Shown: piece by piece, positions 8,024 to 16,599 of the stretch | Layout of the letters: each line of letters begins with the position of its first letter | Numbering within the stretch: position 1 is the stretch's first letter | Assembly (NCBI GenBank): GCA_021651055.1 | Contig: JAJHOH010000001.1 | Coordinates: 2,046,001 to 2,110,000 of the forward strand | Length of the DNA: 64,000 bases | Direction: 5' to 3' | Origin: Candidatus Manganitrophus morganii | GTDB taxonomy: Bacteria; Nitrospirota; Nitrospiria; SBBL01; Manganitrophaceae | The notes under the pieces: generated by a model | What the model saw: only the letters and a program-made list of their open reading frames with translations | Told to the model about the DNA's origin: nothing | Database searches by the model: none | Translations under genes and position numbers: made by a program

Positions 8024-8728
8024 TTGGCCACGCCGAGCCTGGAAGAAAAGCGCGCCTGGGCGGAACAGTTCTTCGAAAAGACCGGGGCGAGTTACGATCA
8101 GGTGGTCGATCATACGACCTTCCGGATCGACCGGCTCTGGAAGAAAAAAATCATCTCCAAAATCCCTCCCTCCTCCCGAAAGATCCTCGATCTCGCCTGC
8201 GGCACCGGCATCCTCAGCTTCGCCATCGCCCAAAAATTTCCAAACGCGCAGATCGTCGGGGTCGATCTGACGAAGGGTTATCTCGACATCGCCCGGAAGA
8301 AAGCCGAAGCGAACCGCGCCGATGTCACCTTCGTCCATAGCCCCGCCGAAGCGTTCGTCTCCGACGATCGGTTCGACGCCTGCGTGACATCATACCTTCC
8401 CAAATACGCCGACCTCGATCTTCTGATTTCAAATCTCTCCCGAATGATCGCCCCCGGCGGCGTCCTCGTTTTTCATGACTTCACCTACCCAACGAATCGC
8501 TTCCTGCAATGGACCTTCGAAGCCTACTTCAAACTCCTCCCCCCGATCGGCGGCTGGCGCTGGCCGGAGTGGAAAGAGACCCTCTATGAGCTGCCGGTCG
8601 TCATCCGAAAAACGCGATGGATCGAGGAGCTGACCAAAGCGATGCGGCGGGAAGGCTTCGAAGAGATTCAAGTTGAATCGTTGACAATGCAGGGATCGGC
8701 ACTCGTCACCGCAAAGAAGAAACGATAA
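8024..8728 (+). CDS. Class I SAM-dependent methyltransferase (UbiE-like)
   Basis: This 234-residue enzyme has motif I ILDLACGTGILSFAIA (about residues 55-70), an acidic GVDLTKGYLDIA motif II, and a post-motif region MIAPGGVLVFHDFTYP. The pattern resembles UbiE/MenG C-methyltransferases, but the active-site context is not enough to assign quinone methylation. The start is a TTG three nt after pyrE, with AAAGGG as ribosome-binding site; there is no ATG in the N-terminal region. Co-transcription with pyrE looks incidental. Confidence 0.85.
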   Translation: MATPSLEEKRAWAEQFFEKTGASYDQVVDHTTFRIDRLWKKKIISKIPPSSRKILDLACGTGILSFAIAQKFPNAQIVGVDLTKGYLDIARKKAEANRADVTFVHSPAEAFVSDDRFDACVTSYLPKYADLDLLISNLSRMIAPGGVLVFHDFTYPTNRFLQWTFEAYFKLLPPIGGWRWPEWKETLYELPVVIRKTRWIEELTKAMRREGFEEIQVESLTMQGSALVTAKKKR

Positions 8729-8790
8729 ACCCCTTCACTCATCCGAACACCTCTTTCTAGTTGACCCTCCTTAATGTATTCCGATAATAT

Positions 8791-9291
8791 CTAGCGGTTG
8801 GCCCGTTGCATCAACATCTGCGGCTCGACGTTTTCAACATCGGCGATCTGCTCCAAGGCAGGGATGCGGGTCAGGGCGTCGGCGATCTCTCCCGAACGCG
8901 CCCGCAGCCAGGCCGCGTGTGGCGCGTATTCTAGGCGCTGCACGACCTCGTAACCGGCCTGCTCGATTGCCTGGAGACGATCTTCGACCGGCGCTCCTTC
9001 TTTGAAGCGGATGAAGACGCGCCCCGTCGGAACGGCGGGCGCGCCGCCCGGTGGCAGGGTATAGACCGGCCCGACCTGGCCGGGGGCATTTTTCTGCTGC
9101 TCCGCTTCACCCCGGAATATCTCGACGCGGTCTTCTCCTTCGCCCATCGAGAGGAGGGCGTCTTTGGAAGGCGGCCGGGGGCCGTGGACGGCGTAGCGGT
9201 CGGGCAAGCGGGTATAGACCGGAGAGGACGGTTGTATGCCGCTTCGAACCTCTTGGGGGAATTTGGAAAGGGGATTTTTCTCGGACGCCAT
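8791..9291 (-). CDS. Stand-alone subtilase-propeptide-like protein
   Basis: The 166-residue protein has no enzyme domain. Residues about 90-160 (VFIRFKEGAPVEDRLQAIEQ through YEVVQRLEYAPHAAWLRA and LEQIADVENVEPQ) resemble the prodomain of kexin-like S8 proteases. The same pattern is found inside the divergently encoded protease next door: FFVKFDGD, a short helix, VLEYARNAYFVAAP, then a HPE-type end. The N-terminal 80 residues are Pro-rich and probably disordered. No signal peptide is seen. It may be a separate inhibitor or folding helper for the protease, as known for I9-type propeptide inhibitors, but that is inference. Confidence 0.7.
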   Translation of the reverse strand: MASEKNPLSKFPQEVRSGIQPSSPVYTRLPDRYAVHGPRPPSKDALLSMGEGEDRVEIFRGEAEQQKNAPGQVGPVYTLPPGGAPAVPTGRVFIRFKEGAPVEDRLQAIEQAGYEVVQRLEYAPHAAWLRARSGEIADALTRIPALEQIADVENVEPQMLMQRANR

Positions 9292-9326
9292 CTCGACACC
9301 TGCAACGGAGAGGAATACGACAGTAC

Positions 9327-9392
9327 GTCATCCCCGCGAAAGCGGGGATCCAGAGATTTAGGTCACTGGATTCCCGCCTCCGCGGGAATGAC
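9327..9392. repeat. Palindromic REP/dRS3-like repeat pair
   Basis: GTCATCCCCGCGAAAGCGGGG at 9327 onward and, inverted, CCCGCCTCCGCGGGAATGAC ending at 9392 form head-to-head copies of the widespread ATTCCCGCGNAAGCGGGAAT dispersed repeat. It lies in the divergent gap between the propeptide-like gene and the protease gene. Confidence 0.8.
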
Positions 9393-9519
9393 ACCTAAAA
9401 GGAATCGAATTGGGTCACTACCAACGCCTACTTTTTGAATTTGGAGGCCTGATCGGTTTAGTATAGAGGATACGCGCCGCGCAATCAAAAGACAACCCAG
9501 ACGACAAGGAGGTCGATCG

Positions 9520-11508
9520 ATGTACTCGTTCCGATATGGTGGCAAGACCGGCAAACGATATTCTCTCACGACCAGCAACGAGCATCTCGTGGTCCGCACG
9601 ACCAACCGCGCCCCGGTGCTCGCCGCCCGGCCCTTCGAGGTGGCACCGGTTTCACCGGAGGCCCGCGCCCTTCTCGGCAACTTCGACCTGGCGGCCCGCT
9701 TTCGCGAGGCGGGGGTCGATGTTCTTCGCGCGAAGCCGACGCGCCGCGCCAAGAGCCTGCGCGACCGGGCCCGCGCGGTGTTGAAGCGCGAGCCGCAAAT
9801 CGAATTTGCCGGGCGGGTCCTCGTCGATCCGAAGGCGGGCCGGCCGGTCATTTATACCGAAAACTTCTTCGTCAAGTTCGACGGCGACGAAAGCGCCACC
9901 GCCTGCCGGAAGATCATTAAAAAACACCGCCTGGAGATCAAGCGGGTCCTCGAATATGCCCGCAACGCCTATTTCGTCGCCGCCCCCGAAGGGACCGGAC
10001 TGAAGATCTTCGACATCGCCGAGGCGCTGTTACAAGAATCATCCGTCCAATTCTGCCATCCCGAATTGATCCGCGAGGCGCGCCAGCGCGCCGCCTTTGC
10101 GCCGCAGTGGCACTTGAAGAAGACGAGCGTCGGCGGCCAGACGATCGACCAACACGCCCACGTCGAAGCGGCCTGGCCGTTGAGCGACGGGACCGGAACG
10201 ATCATCGCCGTCATCGATGACGGCGTCGATCTCGATCATCAGGAGTTCCGCTCCTCGGCCAAGATCGTCGCCCCCCGCGACGTGACCCGCAAGACGAACG
10301 ACCCGCGGCCGGGCAATGGCGACAATCACGGGACCGCCTGCGCCGGGGTGGCGTGCGCCGATGGAAACTTCGGCGCCTCGGGGGTCGCGCCAAGGGCGCG
10401 GCTGATGCCGATCCGCTTCGCCTCCAATCTCGGCTCGCAGGCGGAGGCCGACGCCTTCGTCTGGGCGGCGCAGAACAGCGCCGATGTGATCTCGTGCAGC
10501 TGGGGGCCGCCCGACGGCGATTTCACCAATCCGAACGATCCGGACCACCATCAGGTCGTGCCGCTCCCCGACAGCACCCGCCTGGCGATGGATTTCGCAA
10601 TCAAGAACGGCCGAAACGGAAAGGGGTGCGTGATCTGCTTCGCCGCCGGCAACGGCAACGAGAGCGTCAACAACGACGGCTACGCCAGCTACGAAAAAGT
10701 AATCGCCGTCGCCGCCTGCAACGACAAGGGAAAGAAAGCCCCTTACAGCGATTTCGGTCCCACCGTCTGGTGCGCCTTTCCGAGCAGCAATGTCTTCCCG
10801 TCGCTCACCCCCGGCATCTGGACGACCGACCGCTCCGGCCCCCTCGGCTACAATCATGGCAGCACCAGTCTCGGCGACGCCGCGGGCCATTATACCGACG
10901 ACTTCGGCGGGACCTCCAGCTCTTGTCCGGGGGTGGCCGGCGTGGCCGCGCTGATCCTGGCGCGCAACCCGAATCTCCGCTGGGATGAGGTGAAGGATGT
11001 GATCAAGCGCTCGTGTGATCGGATCGACACTTCCGGCGGGAAGTACGACGCCAACGGCCACAGCCATCTCTACGGCTACGGGCGGGTCAACGCCAAAAAG
11101 GCGGTGGAGCTGGCGATGCCGGCGCAGCCCGACACGGTCGCCATCCGGACGGTGGTGCGCGACGTCCCGATCCGGGATCTGCAGACCGCCCGGCTCGACC
11201 TGCCGGTCGCCGACACCGGATCGCTGAAAAAGATCAAAGTGACGGTCGACATCGAGCACACTTACATCGGCGATCTGATCGTCAGCATCAAACCGCCGAC
11301 GGCGACCGGCGTCTCCGCCATCCGGCTTCACAACCGGGAGGGGGGCGCAACCGACAACCTCAAGAAGACCTATGATGAGATCAATGCGCCCGGCCTGGTT
11401 GCGCTGAAAGGAAAAAGCCCGAAGGGCACCTGGACGCTCGTTGTGGAAGACAAGGCCCGTCTGGACACCGGGAAGATCCGGAGCTTTACGCTTGAAATGA
11501 CGCTTTGA
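9520..11508 (+). CDS. Kexin-like S8 serine protease with C-terminal P domain
   Basis: The 662-residue subtilase has catalytic Asp233 (IAVIDDGVD), His270 (GDNHGTACAG), oxyanion Asn378 (AAGNGN) and Ser466 (GGTSSSCPG). Residues 110-185 look like an internal propeptide. Residues about 540-662 form a proprotein-convertase P domain ending in LKGKSPKGTWTLVVEDKA and IRSFTLEMTL. There is no signal peptide; the N-terminal 100 residues are unusual and may be a targeting or regulatory module. GGAGG lies ahead of the ATG. The divergent neighbour encodes a propeptide-like protein, suggesting a protease-regulator pair. The long minus-strand open frame over it is a codon-bias shadow. Confidence 0.93.
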   Translation: MYSFRYGGKTGKRYSLTTSNEHLVVRTTNRAPVLAARPFEVAPVSPEARALLGNFDLAARFREAGVDVLRAKPTRRAKSLRDRARAVLKREPQIEFAGRVLVDPKAGRPVIYTENFFVKFDGDESATACRKIIKKHRLEIKRVLEYARNAYFVAAPEGTGLKIFDIAEALLQESSVQFCHPELIREARQRAAFAPQWHLKKTSVGGQTIDQHAHVEAAWPLSDGTGTIIAVIDDGVDLDHQEFRSSAKIVAPRDVTRKTNDPRPGNGDNHGTACAGVACADGNFGASGVAPRARLMPIRFASNLGSQAEADAFVWAAQNSADVISCSWGPPDGDFTNPNDPDHHQVVPLPDSTRLAMDFAIKNGRNGKGCVICFAAGNGNESVNNDGYASYEKVIAVAACNDKGKKAPYSDFGPTVWCAFPSSNVFPSLTPGIWTTDRSGPLGYNHGSTSLGDAAGHYTDDFGGTSSSCPGVAGVAALILARNPNLRWDEVKDVIKRSCDRIDTSGGKYDANGHSHLYGYGRVNAKKAVELAMPAQPDTVAIRTVVRDVPIRDLQTARLDLPVADTGSLKKIKVTVDIEHTYIGDLIVSIKPPTATGVSAIRLHNREGGATDNLKKTYDEINAPGLVALKGKSPKGTWTLVVEDKARLDTGKIRSFTLEMTL

Positions 11509-11674
11509 TGGGGTGAAGTGTGCCGTCCCACGGCAAGAATGACATTTGTTGATTCCTTCTTCATGTCTGCTGATCTTCATCTTAATTCATGAGGCATAGC
11601 GGCGTTTTGACAAGGGGGACAGACCGTGTTAATGTGGTCTTAATTCTAGTCAACCTAAATTGGAGATCATCTTT

Positions 11675-11935
11675 ATGAAAACCTTGTCGCTCTCGGAGGC
11701 GAAGATGAAGTTGAGCGGCCTGATCGAAAAAATCAGCGCCACCGACGAGGAGATCGTCATCACCAAGAACGGCCGCGCGGCCGCCGTGCTGGTCAGCGCG
11801 GACGAATATGAGAGTTGGAAAGAGACAATGGCGGTCCGTTCCGACTCGGCCCTGATGGATGAGATCAAGAAAGGGCTTCGGGCATTAAAGGAAAAAAGGG
11901 CCAAGATCTATACTCTGGATGAATTGGTCGGATAA
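11675..11935 (+). CDS. Phd/YefM family antitoxin
   Basis: The 86-residue protein starts MKTLSLSEAKMKLSGLIEKI and continues EEIVITKNGRAAAVLVSADEYESW, the usual Phd/YefM fold that binds DNA and folds over its toxin. The ATG at 11675 has GGAG nine nt upstream and gives the standard N-terminus; an ATG at 11660 would add five residues. It is followed after 20 nt by a RelE/ParE-type toxin gene, the usual antitoxin-first order. The pair should autorepress its own promoter. Confidence 0.92.
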   Translation: MKTLSLSEAKMKLSGLIEKISATDEEIVITKNGRAAAVLVSADEYESWKETMAVRSDSALMDEIKKGLRALKEKRAKIYTLDELVG

Positions 11936-11955
11936 TCGTTTGCGGCGGGCGTCTC

Positions 11956-12234
11956 TTGTATCAGCTTCGAATTCCGAATGATGTCGTCAAATTGATTCGG
12001 GGAATGCATCCGCATCTTAAAAAAAAGATCCGGAGATCCCTACAGACGATCCTGTCCGATCCTCTTTCCGGAAAGGCGCTGAAAGAGCCGTTGGAGGGAT
12101 TAAGAAGTTTTCGAGTGAGTCGCTTCAGGATTATTTACAGGATTTCGGATAAAAAGGTGGTGGACATCATTGCGATCGGTCCTCGAGAGCGAATTTACGA
12201 AGAGACCTTCCGAATCTTAAGCAGAGAAAAATAA
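11956..12234 (+). CDS. RelE/ParE family toxin
   Basis: This 92-residue protein shows the RelE/ParE superfamily pattern: VVKLIRGMHPHLKKKIRRSL in the N-terminal helices, LKEPLEGLRSFRVSRFRIIYRI in the sheet, and VVDIIAIGPRERIYEE near the end. RelE members cleave mRNA in the ribosome and ParE members block gyrase; the basic Arg-rich sheet favours the RelE side, but this is not decisive. The start appears to be TTG at 11956, since no ATG or GTG exists in the preceding in-frame stretch. It pairs with the upstream Phd/YefM gene. Confidence 0.9.
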   Translation: MYQLRIPNDVVKLIRGMHPHLKKKIRRSLQTILSDPLSGKALKEPLEGLRSFRVSRFRIIYRISDKKVVDIIAIGPRERIYEETFRILSREK

Positions 12235-12540
12235 ACATAGTGTCACCACGATGCCGGTTCGCCATTTCCCATTAAAGCCGGGAAATCCCGGACACGCCTA
12301 TTTTCGGGGAAATTTAGAATTTGTATCCCTCTCCCGAGATGATCGAACATCCAGAACGGTTTCCTTTAAAAGCAGGTGGTAAATAGCCCGGTAGTATTAA
12401 ATAATCCTGAATTAAGTATGGTGTCCCCGGAATTCCAGGGCTAGAGTGCCAACCTCGGTTCCTTTTCTGGTTGACTATCATTATGGCATTCGATAACATC
12501 TCGTCGGTATCTATTAACTCATTCTGAATGTTAAGTAGCA
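12235..12540. other. 306-bp gap with decayed mobile-element-like ends
   Basis: No gene is seen. The stretch has two short motifs often found at ends of IS200-like/REP-associated tyrosine transposase units: GGACACGCCTATTTTCGGGG near 12290 and GAATTAAGTATGGTGTCCCC near 12410. They are not joined by any transposase frame, so this looks like a decayed remnant between the toxin-antitoxin pair and the AT-richer caspase-like gene. The family assignment rests on memory of the motif, not a search. Confidence 0.4.
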
Positions 12541-14058
12541 ATGAATATCGCGATTCTAATTGGTGTGTCCCAGTACAAGGTGGCTGCGCCTCTTCCGGCC
12601 TGCGCAGCAGATGTGGAGCAAATGCGCCGATTGCTTACGGCGACGAATAAATATGATGACATTTGTTGCTTAACAGCACAAACCAGTTCTGGTCCGCTAA
12701 AAGAAGCACTCCGAGGCTTTTTCGCTAAGTACCAATCGGGTGCTGAAATTGGTGAAGCCTTAATATATTTTTCTGGTCACGGTGTTTATCATGCTGATGC
12801 ATTGTTCTGCTGTTCTGACTTTGACCCGAATCGTCCCGCTACAACGTCAATTAGCAACGAGGAACTCGACGACTTACTGCGTAGTGTCAAACCCATCGTA
12901 GCTGTCAAAGTTATTGATGCATGCCAATCCGGTTCACCCTACATTAAAGATGCTAGTGCAGGCTTTGAAAAAGCTTTGCGGACAAGTCGTCTTAGTTCAT
13001 TCATTTGCATGGCCTCTAGCAGACAGGACCAGTCATCCTATGCTAGTGTCAATGCTAGCGCGTTCACAGCCAAGTGGATCGATGCAGCACTCGATAAGCA
13101 GAGTGGGACCGTACTGTATCGAGATATTCAGGCTGTGCTCGCCGATGCTTTTGTTAATAACCCTGATCAAACCCCCTTTTTCGTCACCCAAGGAACTGGA
13201 TTAGAGATCTTCGCTGCAGTCACTGAAGAAATGCGGAAGATCGTAACGGAACGCTCCAAATCTTCGACGGTGGCAACACCTCAAGATACGGTTGTAGATG
13301 TGATCTCAGCAGAAGTCGCTCGCCTTGACAATGCTTATGTCTCATTGGAGGAAGCGTGTCGTGCTATCGAGCAAGCAGGTCAAGATCTTGCCTCTGAACC
13401 AATTAGTGACCCGCTCGTTTCACATTTTTATGAAAAGCGGATATCTCAAGATGGCAAACTCGTAACCCTTCCTCGCATACGGGCTGTAGCCAATTTTGCC
13501 GCAGAACAAGGATGGGCCAAGAAGTATTTTGTGAGAGTCATTCAAGAACAGTATCGTGAAAGAGTACCGAAAGAACCATTTAAGGTTTGGGGAGCAGGTA
13601 TTTTGAGCACCCATCTGGCATCCAACTTAGGAGACGAAGATTATGTGCTCCAAACTCGCTCTCGTCCCGGTCGCCTTGAATCTACGCAGACGCTTCCGTT
13701 TGAAGTTGCAGAAGTCGTTTTTGAAGCAAAAAAGCACCCCGCTCTCAAAGCTTTTTCTTTATATATTGGGATAGTTCACTCATTAACGGAAGTAATGGTC
13801 CTTTCTGCTATCGTACAATTTATACAAATAGGGTGGTCCGAAAGGTCTCCCCAACTGTCCGACGTTCAGTGGAAGTACCAAAGTTTCCCTTGGAAAGATG
13901 TGGTGTCGCAACCGAAGTTACTCTGGCAGGAGGTACTTGACCGGAGCCAGGATACTATTAAGGCTTACCTAGAAGGGTTAATTCCAAAAAAAGAAGATTC
14001 GCAGGCGAAAGTATCCACGAATGATCAAAAGACTTCACCTCACCAGCAAAAGGCGTAA
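12541..14058 (+). CDS. Orphan caspase-like (peptidase C14) protein
   Basis: The N-terminal ~220 residues are a caspase/metacaspase fold: MNIAILIGVSQY start, catalytic His80 in YFSGHGVY and Cys128 in VIDACQSG. Residues ~245-505 match no family I recognise; they contain a helical middle (about 260-300) and a hydrophobic stretch near 410-435. Codon usage and base composition are visibly AT-richer than flanking genes, a sign of transfer. Bacterial caspase-like proteases often act as effectors in anti-phage or suicide systems, coupled to a sensor domain; the C-terminal part could be that sensor. No partner gene is adjacent, so this may be a single-gene system. No strong ribosome-binding site is seen. 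Confidence 0.85.
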   Translation: MNIAILIGVSQYKVAAPLPACAADVEQMRRLLTATNKYDDICCLTAQTSSGPLKEALRGFFAKYQSGAEIGEALIYFSGHGVYHADALFCCSDFDPNRPATTSISNEELDDLLRSVKPIVAVKVIDACQSGSPYIKDASAGFEKALRTSRLSSFICMASSRQDQSSYASVNASAFTAKWIDAALDKQSGTVLYRDIQAVLADAFVNNPDQTPFFVTQGTGLEIFAAVTEEMRKIVTERSKSSTVATPQDTVVDVISAEVARLDNAYVSLEEACRAIEQAGQDLASEPISDPLVSHFYEKRISQDGKLVTLPRIRAVANFAAEQGWAKKYFVRVIQEQYRERVPKEPFKVWGAGILSTHLASNLGDEDYVLQTRSRPGRLESTQTLPFEVAEVVFEAKKHPALKAFSLYIGIVHSLTEVMVLSAIVQFIQIGWSERSPQLSDVQWKYQSFPWKDVVSQPKLLWQEVLDRSQDTIKAYLEGLIPKKEDSQAKVSTNDQKTSPHQQKA

Positions 14059-14106
14059 CTTTCAACTAAAATTGTTACTTGGTTTGATATTCTGCCCTGA
14101 AGCCTT

Positions 14107-14832
14107 ATGGCGACATCCATGAAATCCCGCTGGCTCCTTCTCGTCTCAACTGCCCTCGCCTTCATGACGGCGGTGCTCCTGCTCGAACGCCCCGGCGTGG
14201 TCGCGCAGGTCGGCCTGGGCCTGGCGACGGCAACCTTCCTCTGGTTCTTCGTGCGATGGGCCGAGCTCGATCCGCGCCAGATCCTCACCACCATCGCCAT
14301 CGCCACGACCGGCGAGGTGGTCCTTTCGATCGGGTGGGGCCTCTACGACTACAAACACACCCTCATCCCGCTCTACGTCCCGCCGGGCCATGCCGTCTTC
14401 TACGCGTTGGCGGTGGTGACCGCCCGCGAGCAAAGCCTCCAAAAACACGCCGCCGCCATCACCCGGACCGTCCTCCTTTTGGGAACGGTTTACGCCGCCG
14501 CCAGCTTTCTCTTCTTCAACGACACGTGGGGGATGCTCTGGTGGGGGGTGGCGTTCGTCCTCTTCCTGAAATCGGAGAACCCGCTGCTTCTCTCAGCCTG
14601 CGCCGTCTACACGATCCTGTTGGAGTGGGTCGGCACCGCCATCGGCAACTGGTATTGGTTGCCGGAGGTGCCGTATCTTTCCATCAGCTCGGCGAACCCG
14701 CCCGCGGGGGTCACCGTTCTCTACATCGTCCTCGACCTCCTGGTGGTCACCGCCTGCGGATGGCTTTGGCGGAACTCCGAAAAAGCGGACCCCTCACCGG
14801 TTCCGAGCCTCAATATTGTAGAAGAACGATAG
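14107..14832 (+). CDS. Multi-pass membrane protein of unknown function
   Basis: The 241-residue protein is very hydrophobic, with about seven likely membrane helices spread from residue 9 to 220. Conserved-looking polar spots are ELDPRQ (about 53), GWGLYDYKHT (about 76) and YVPPGHAVFYALAV (about 90). The YVPPGHA motif and TAIGNWYW near residue 180 should help identify homologues. I do not recognise the family. It returns to the GC-rich composition of the core genome, unlike the preceding caspase-like gene. The start could also be the ATG four codons later at 14119. Confidence 0.75.
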   Translation: MATSMKSRWLLLVSTALAFMTAVLLLERPGVVAQVGLGLATATFLWFFVRWAELDPRQILTTIAIATTGEVVLSIGWGLYDYKHTLIPLYVPPGHAVFYALAVVTAREQSLQKHAAAITRTVLLLGTVYAAASFLFFNDTWGMLWWGVAFVLFLKSENPLLLSACAVYTILLEWVGTAIGNWYWLPEVPYLSISSANPPAGVTVLYIVLDLLVVTACGWLWRNSEKADPSPVPSLNIVEER

Positions 14833-14935
14833 AGGATGACGCGTAAAAGAAAATAGAATTGTTGCAATCTCTTTCTTGCCGCCAGAGCCTCTATAAAAAC
14901 TCGAGCTATCCCTCTGCGCATCTTCTAAATACATA

Positions 14936-14963
14936 TTGACTTGATAGAACGCGTCTATATAAT
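14936..14963 (+). promoter_or_regulatory. Strong sigma-70 promoter of pyrF
   Basis: TTGACT (14936-14941), a 16-nt spacer and a perfect TATAAT (14958-14963). The predicted transcript starts about 30 nt ahead of the pyrF start codon. Confidence 0.75.
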
Positions 14964-15001
14964 ATGGCCCTAAAACTGAATCCGGCTTATGCGAGTTTAG
15001 G

Positions 15002-15763
15002 TTGAAAGAGAGCACGCTCCTGCCCCACCAAAGAATTATTTTCGCGCTGGACTACCCCTCCTTCGAAGAAGCGCGTCCCTTTATAGAAGCCTTAAAAGAT
15101 AAGATCGGTTTATTTAAGATCGGGTGGACGCTGCTTTTAAGCGAGGGCCTGAATGTCTTGGCCAAAATAGAAGGGATCGAAGGGGTCTCCGCCAAGTTTT
15201 TTTTGGACATCAAATATTCGAGCCGGTCGGTCGAAGATATCCCGCAGCAAGTCGGCGGCATGGCTTCCGTCATCACGTCTAAAACGAGAGGGGTCGAATT
15301 TATCACCGTCCACACGTACGAAGGCGAAGCCCTTGTGGGAGAGGCGGTTAAAAAATTCAAGACAAAAGGAACGAAGATCCTCGGCGTGACGGTGTTGACG
15401 AGCGTGAACCAAGAAAGTTCCAATATCACACCCCAACAAAGAGTATTGGAGTTGGCTCAAATCGCAAAAAAGGCCGGTTGCGACGGGGTCGTTTGCTCCG
15501 GACATGAAGCCGGAGCAGTCAAAGAAAAAATGGGCCGGGATTTTATTGTTGTCACGCCGGGCATCCGCCCTGTATGGGCCGAGATCAAGAAAGACGATCA
15601 AAAAAGAATCGTGACTCCGGGAAATGCAATTAGAAATGGAGCGGATTATATTGTGGTCGGCAGACCGATTTCCACTGCAAAAGACCCCGCCGAAGCAGCG
15701 AGCAGGGCCGAGAAGATCGCCGAAGAGATCGCCGTCGCGCGAAGAGAAATGACCGCCCTTTAA
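15002..15763 (+). CDS. pyrF: Orotidine-5'-phosphate decarboxylase
   Basis: PyrF makes UMP from OMP. The 253-residue sequence has IIFALDYPS at the N-terminus, FKIGWTLL, the catalytic region FFLDIKYSSRSVEDIP, GCDGVVCSG, VTPGIRP and GADYIVVGRPI, the whole barrel series. The catalytic DXK...D motif is oddly spaced: the usual D-x-K-x-x-D is stretched by several residues (SSRSVE) between Lys and the second Asp. The start is a TTG at 15002, downstream of a strong promoter; the nearby ATG at 14989 is out of frame. It stands alone, away from pyrE. Confidence 0.92.
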   Translation: MKESTLLPHQRIIFALDYPSFEEARPFIEALKDKIGLFKIGWTLLLSEGLNVLAKIEGIEGVSAKFFLDIKYSSRSVEDIPQQVGGMASVITSKTRGVEFITVHTYEGEALVGEAVKKFKTKGTKILGVTVLTSVNQESSNITPQQRVLELAQIAKKAGCDGVVCSGHEAGAVKEKMGRDFIVVTPGIRPVWAEIKKDDQKRIVTPGNAIRNGADYIVVGRPISTAKDPAEAASRAEKIAEEIAVARREMTAL

Positions 15764-15874
15764 AGATTTCAATCACTCCTCCCATCCCGCGCAGAGGGTC
15801 CGCCGAAACGCGCTCCCCAACGGAGGAACCGCTTTTGAATTCTCTCCTTCTTCCTTCTGAATCACTCGTTTTAT

Positions 15875-16588
15875 TTATCCGCCGCCCAGCCGCCAAGTCA
15901 CCATCCCGGCGGCCAGCAACATCACCCCCAGGCTCACACATTTAAGAATCGCTTCGTAGCGGACCTGATGCAGGTGCGGATCGAGGCGGCCCGATCGCTT
16001 GAGCTCTTTGTAAGGGCGGGAGGCGTTGATCTCCACCAGGCTCAAGAGCCCCATCGCGCCGGCCACGATCAGGGCGGGAGGGGAGAGTTGGTTGGTCTGA
16101 ACGACGTAACCGGCGAGGACCGGCAAGACCCCCCAGGAAAAGGCGAACCAGCCGTCCGTGTGAAATTTTCCGTCAAAGAGCTCCAGATTGTAGGCGAAGA
16201 GGAAAAAACCTTCGATGACGGCGATCACCAACAATTGCGGCGTCTCGAGAACAGCGTAGTAGATGGCAATGCCGTAGGCGAGAATGAGGGCGCCGACGGC
16301 AAGCGTCCAGAGCTGGCGCTTGGAGAAATGCTCCCCCCACGGCTTCGGCCCTTTGCTCCCGATCGCATCGACCGCATGCGCCGCGATGCCGAGGCCGAGG
16401 AAGTACACGAGGACGATCGCAGCGACCCGATCCCAGAAAACCGTCTCGGCCAGCATCCCGCCGATGACCGTAAAAGCGAGGACCATTCCGGTATAGGGGA
16501 GAAAGAGCAGTCCGATCCAAAGCCTGAACTTTAGAGGACCGAACTGGGGAACAAACCATTCGGTTCGACGATCGGGAGCCGGGTCCAT
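15875..16588 (-). CDS. Polytopic membrane protein, UbiA-like pattern
   Basis: The 237-residue protein has about seven to eight hydrophobic helices. The segment YFLGLGIAAHAVDAIGSKG followed later by FAYNLELFDGKFHTDGWFAF recalls the two Asp-containing loops of UbiA-type prenyltransferases, although the exact NDxxD motifs are absent. It could be a divergent UbiA relative or an unrelated membrane protein. It begins 11 nt after the Ycf48-type gene stop, so the two share a transcript. Confidence in the gene is high and in the family low. Confidence 0.8.
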   Translation of the reverse strand: MDPAPDRRTEWFVPQFGPLKFRLWIGLLFLPYTGMVLAFTVIGGMLAETVFWDRVAAIVLVYFLGLGIAAHAVDAIGSKGPKPWGEHFSKRQLWTLAVGALILAYGIAIYYAVLETPQLLVIAVIEGFFLFAYNLELFDGKFHTDGWFAFSWGVLPVLAGYVVQTNQLSPPALIVAGAMGLLSLVEINASRPYKELKRSGRLDPHLHQVRYEAILKCVSLGVMLLAAGMVTWRLGGG

Positions 16589-16599
16589 GCCATCCTCGG

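Noticed and set aside
10039-11580. 513-codon open frame on the minus strand over the S8 protease
   Set aside because: It lies wholly antisense to a gene with a complete catalytic triad, has no family signature and low-complexity Gly/Arg/Asp-rich content; it is a codon-bias shadow.
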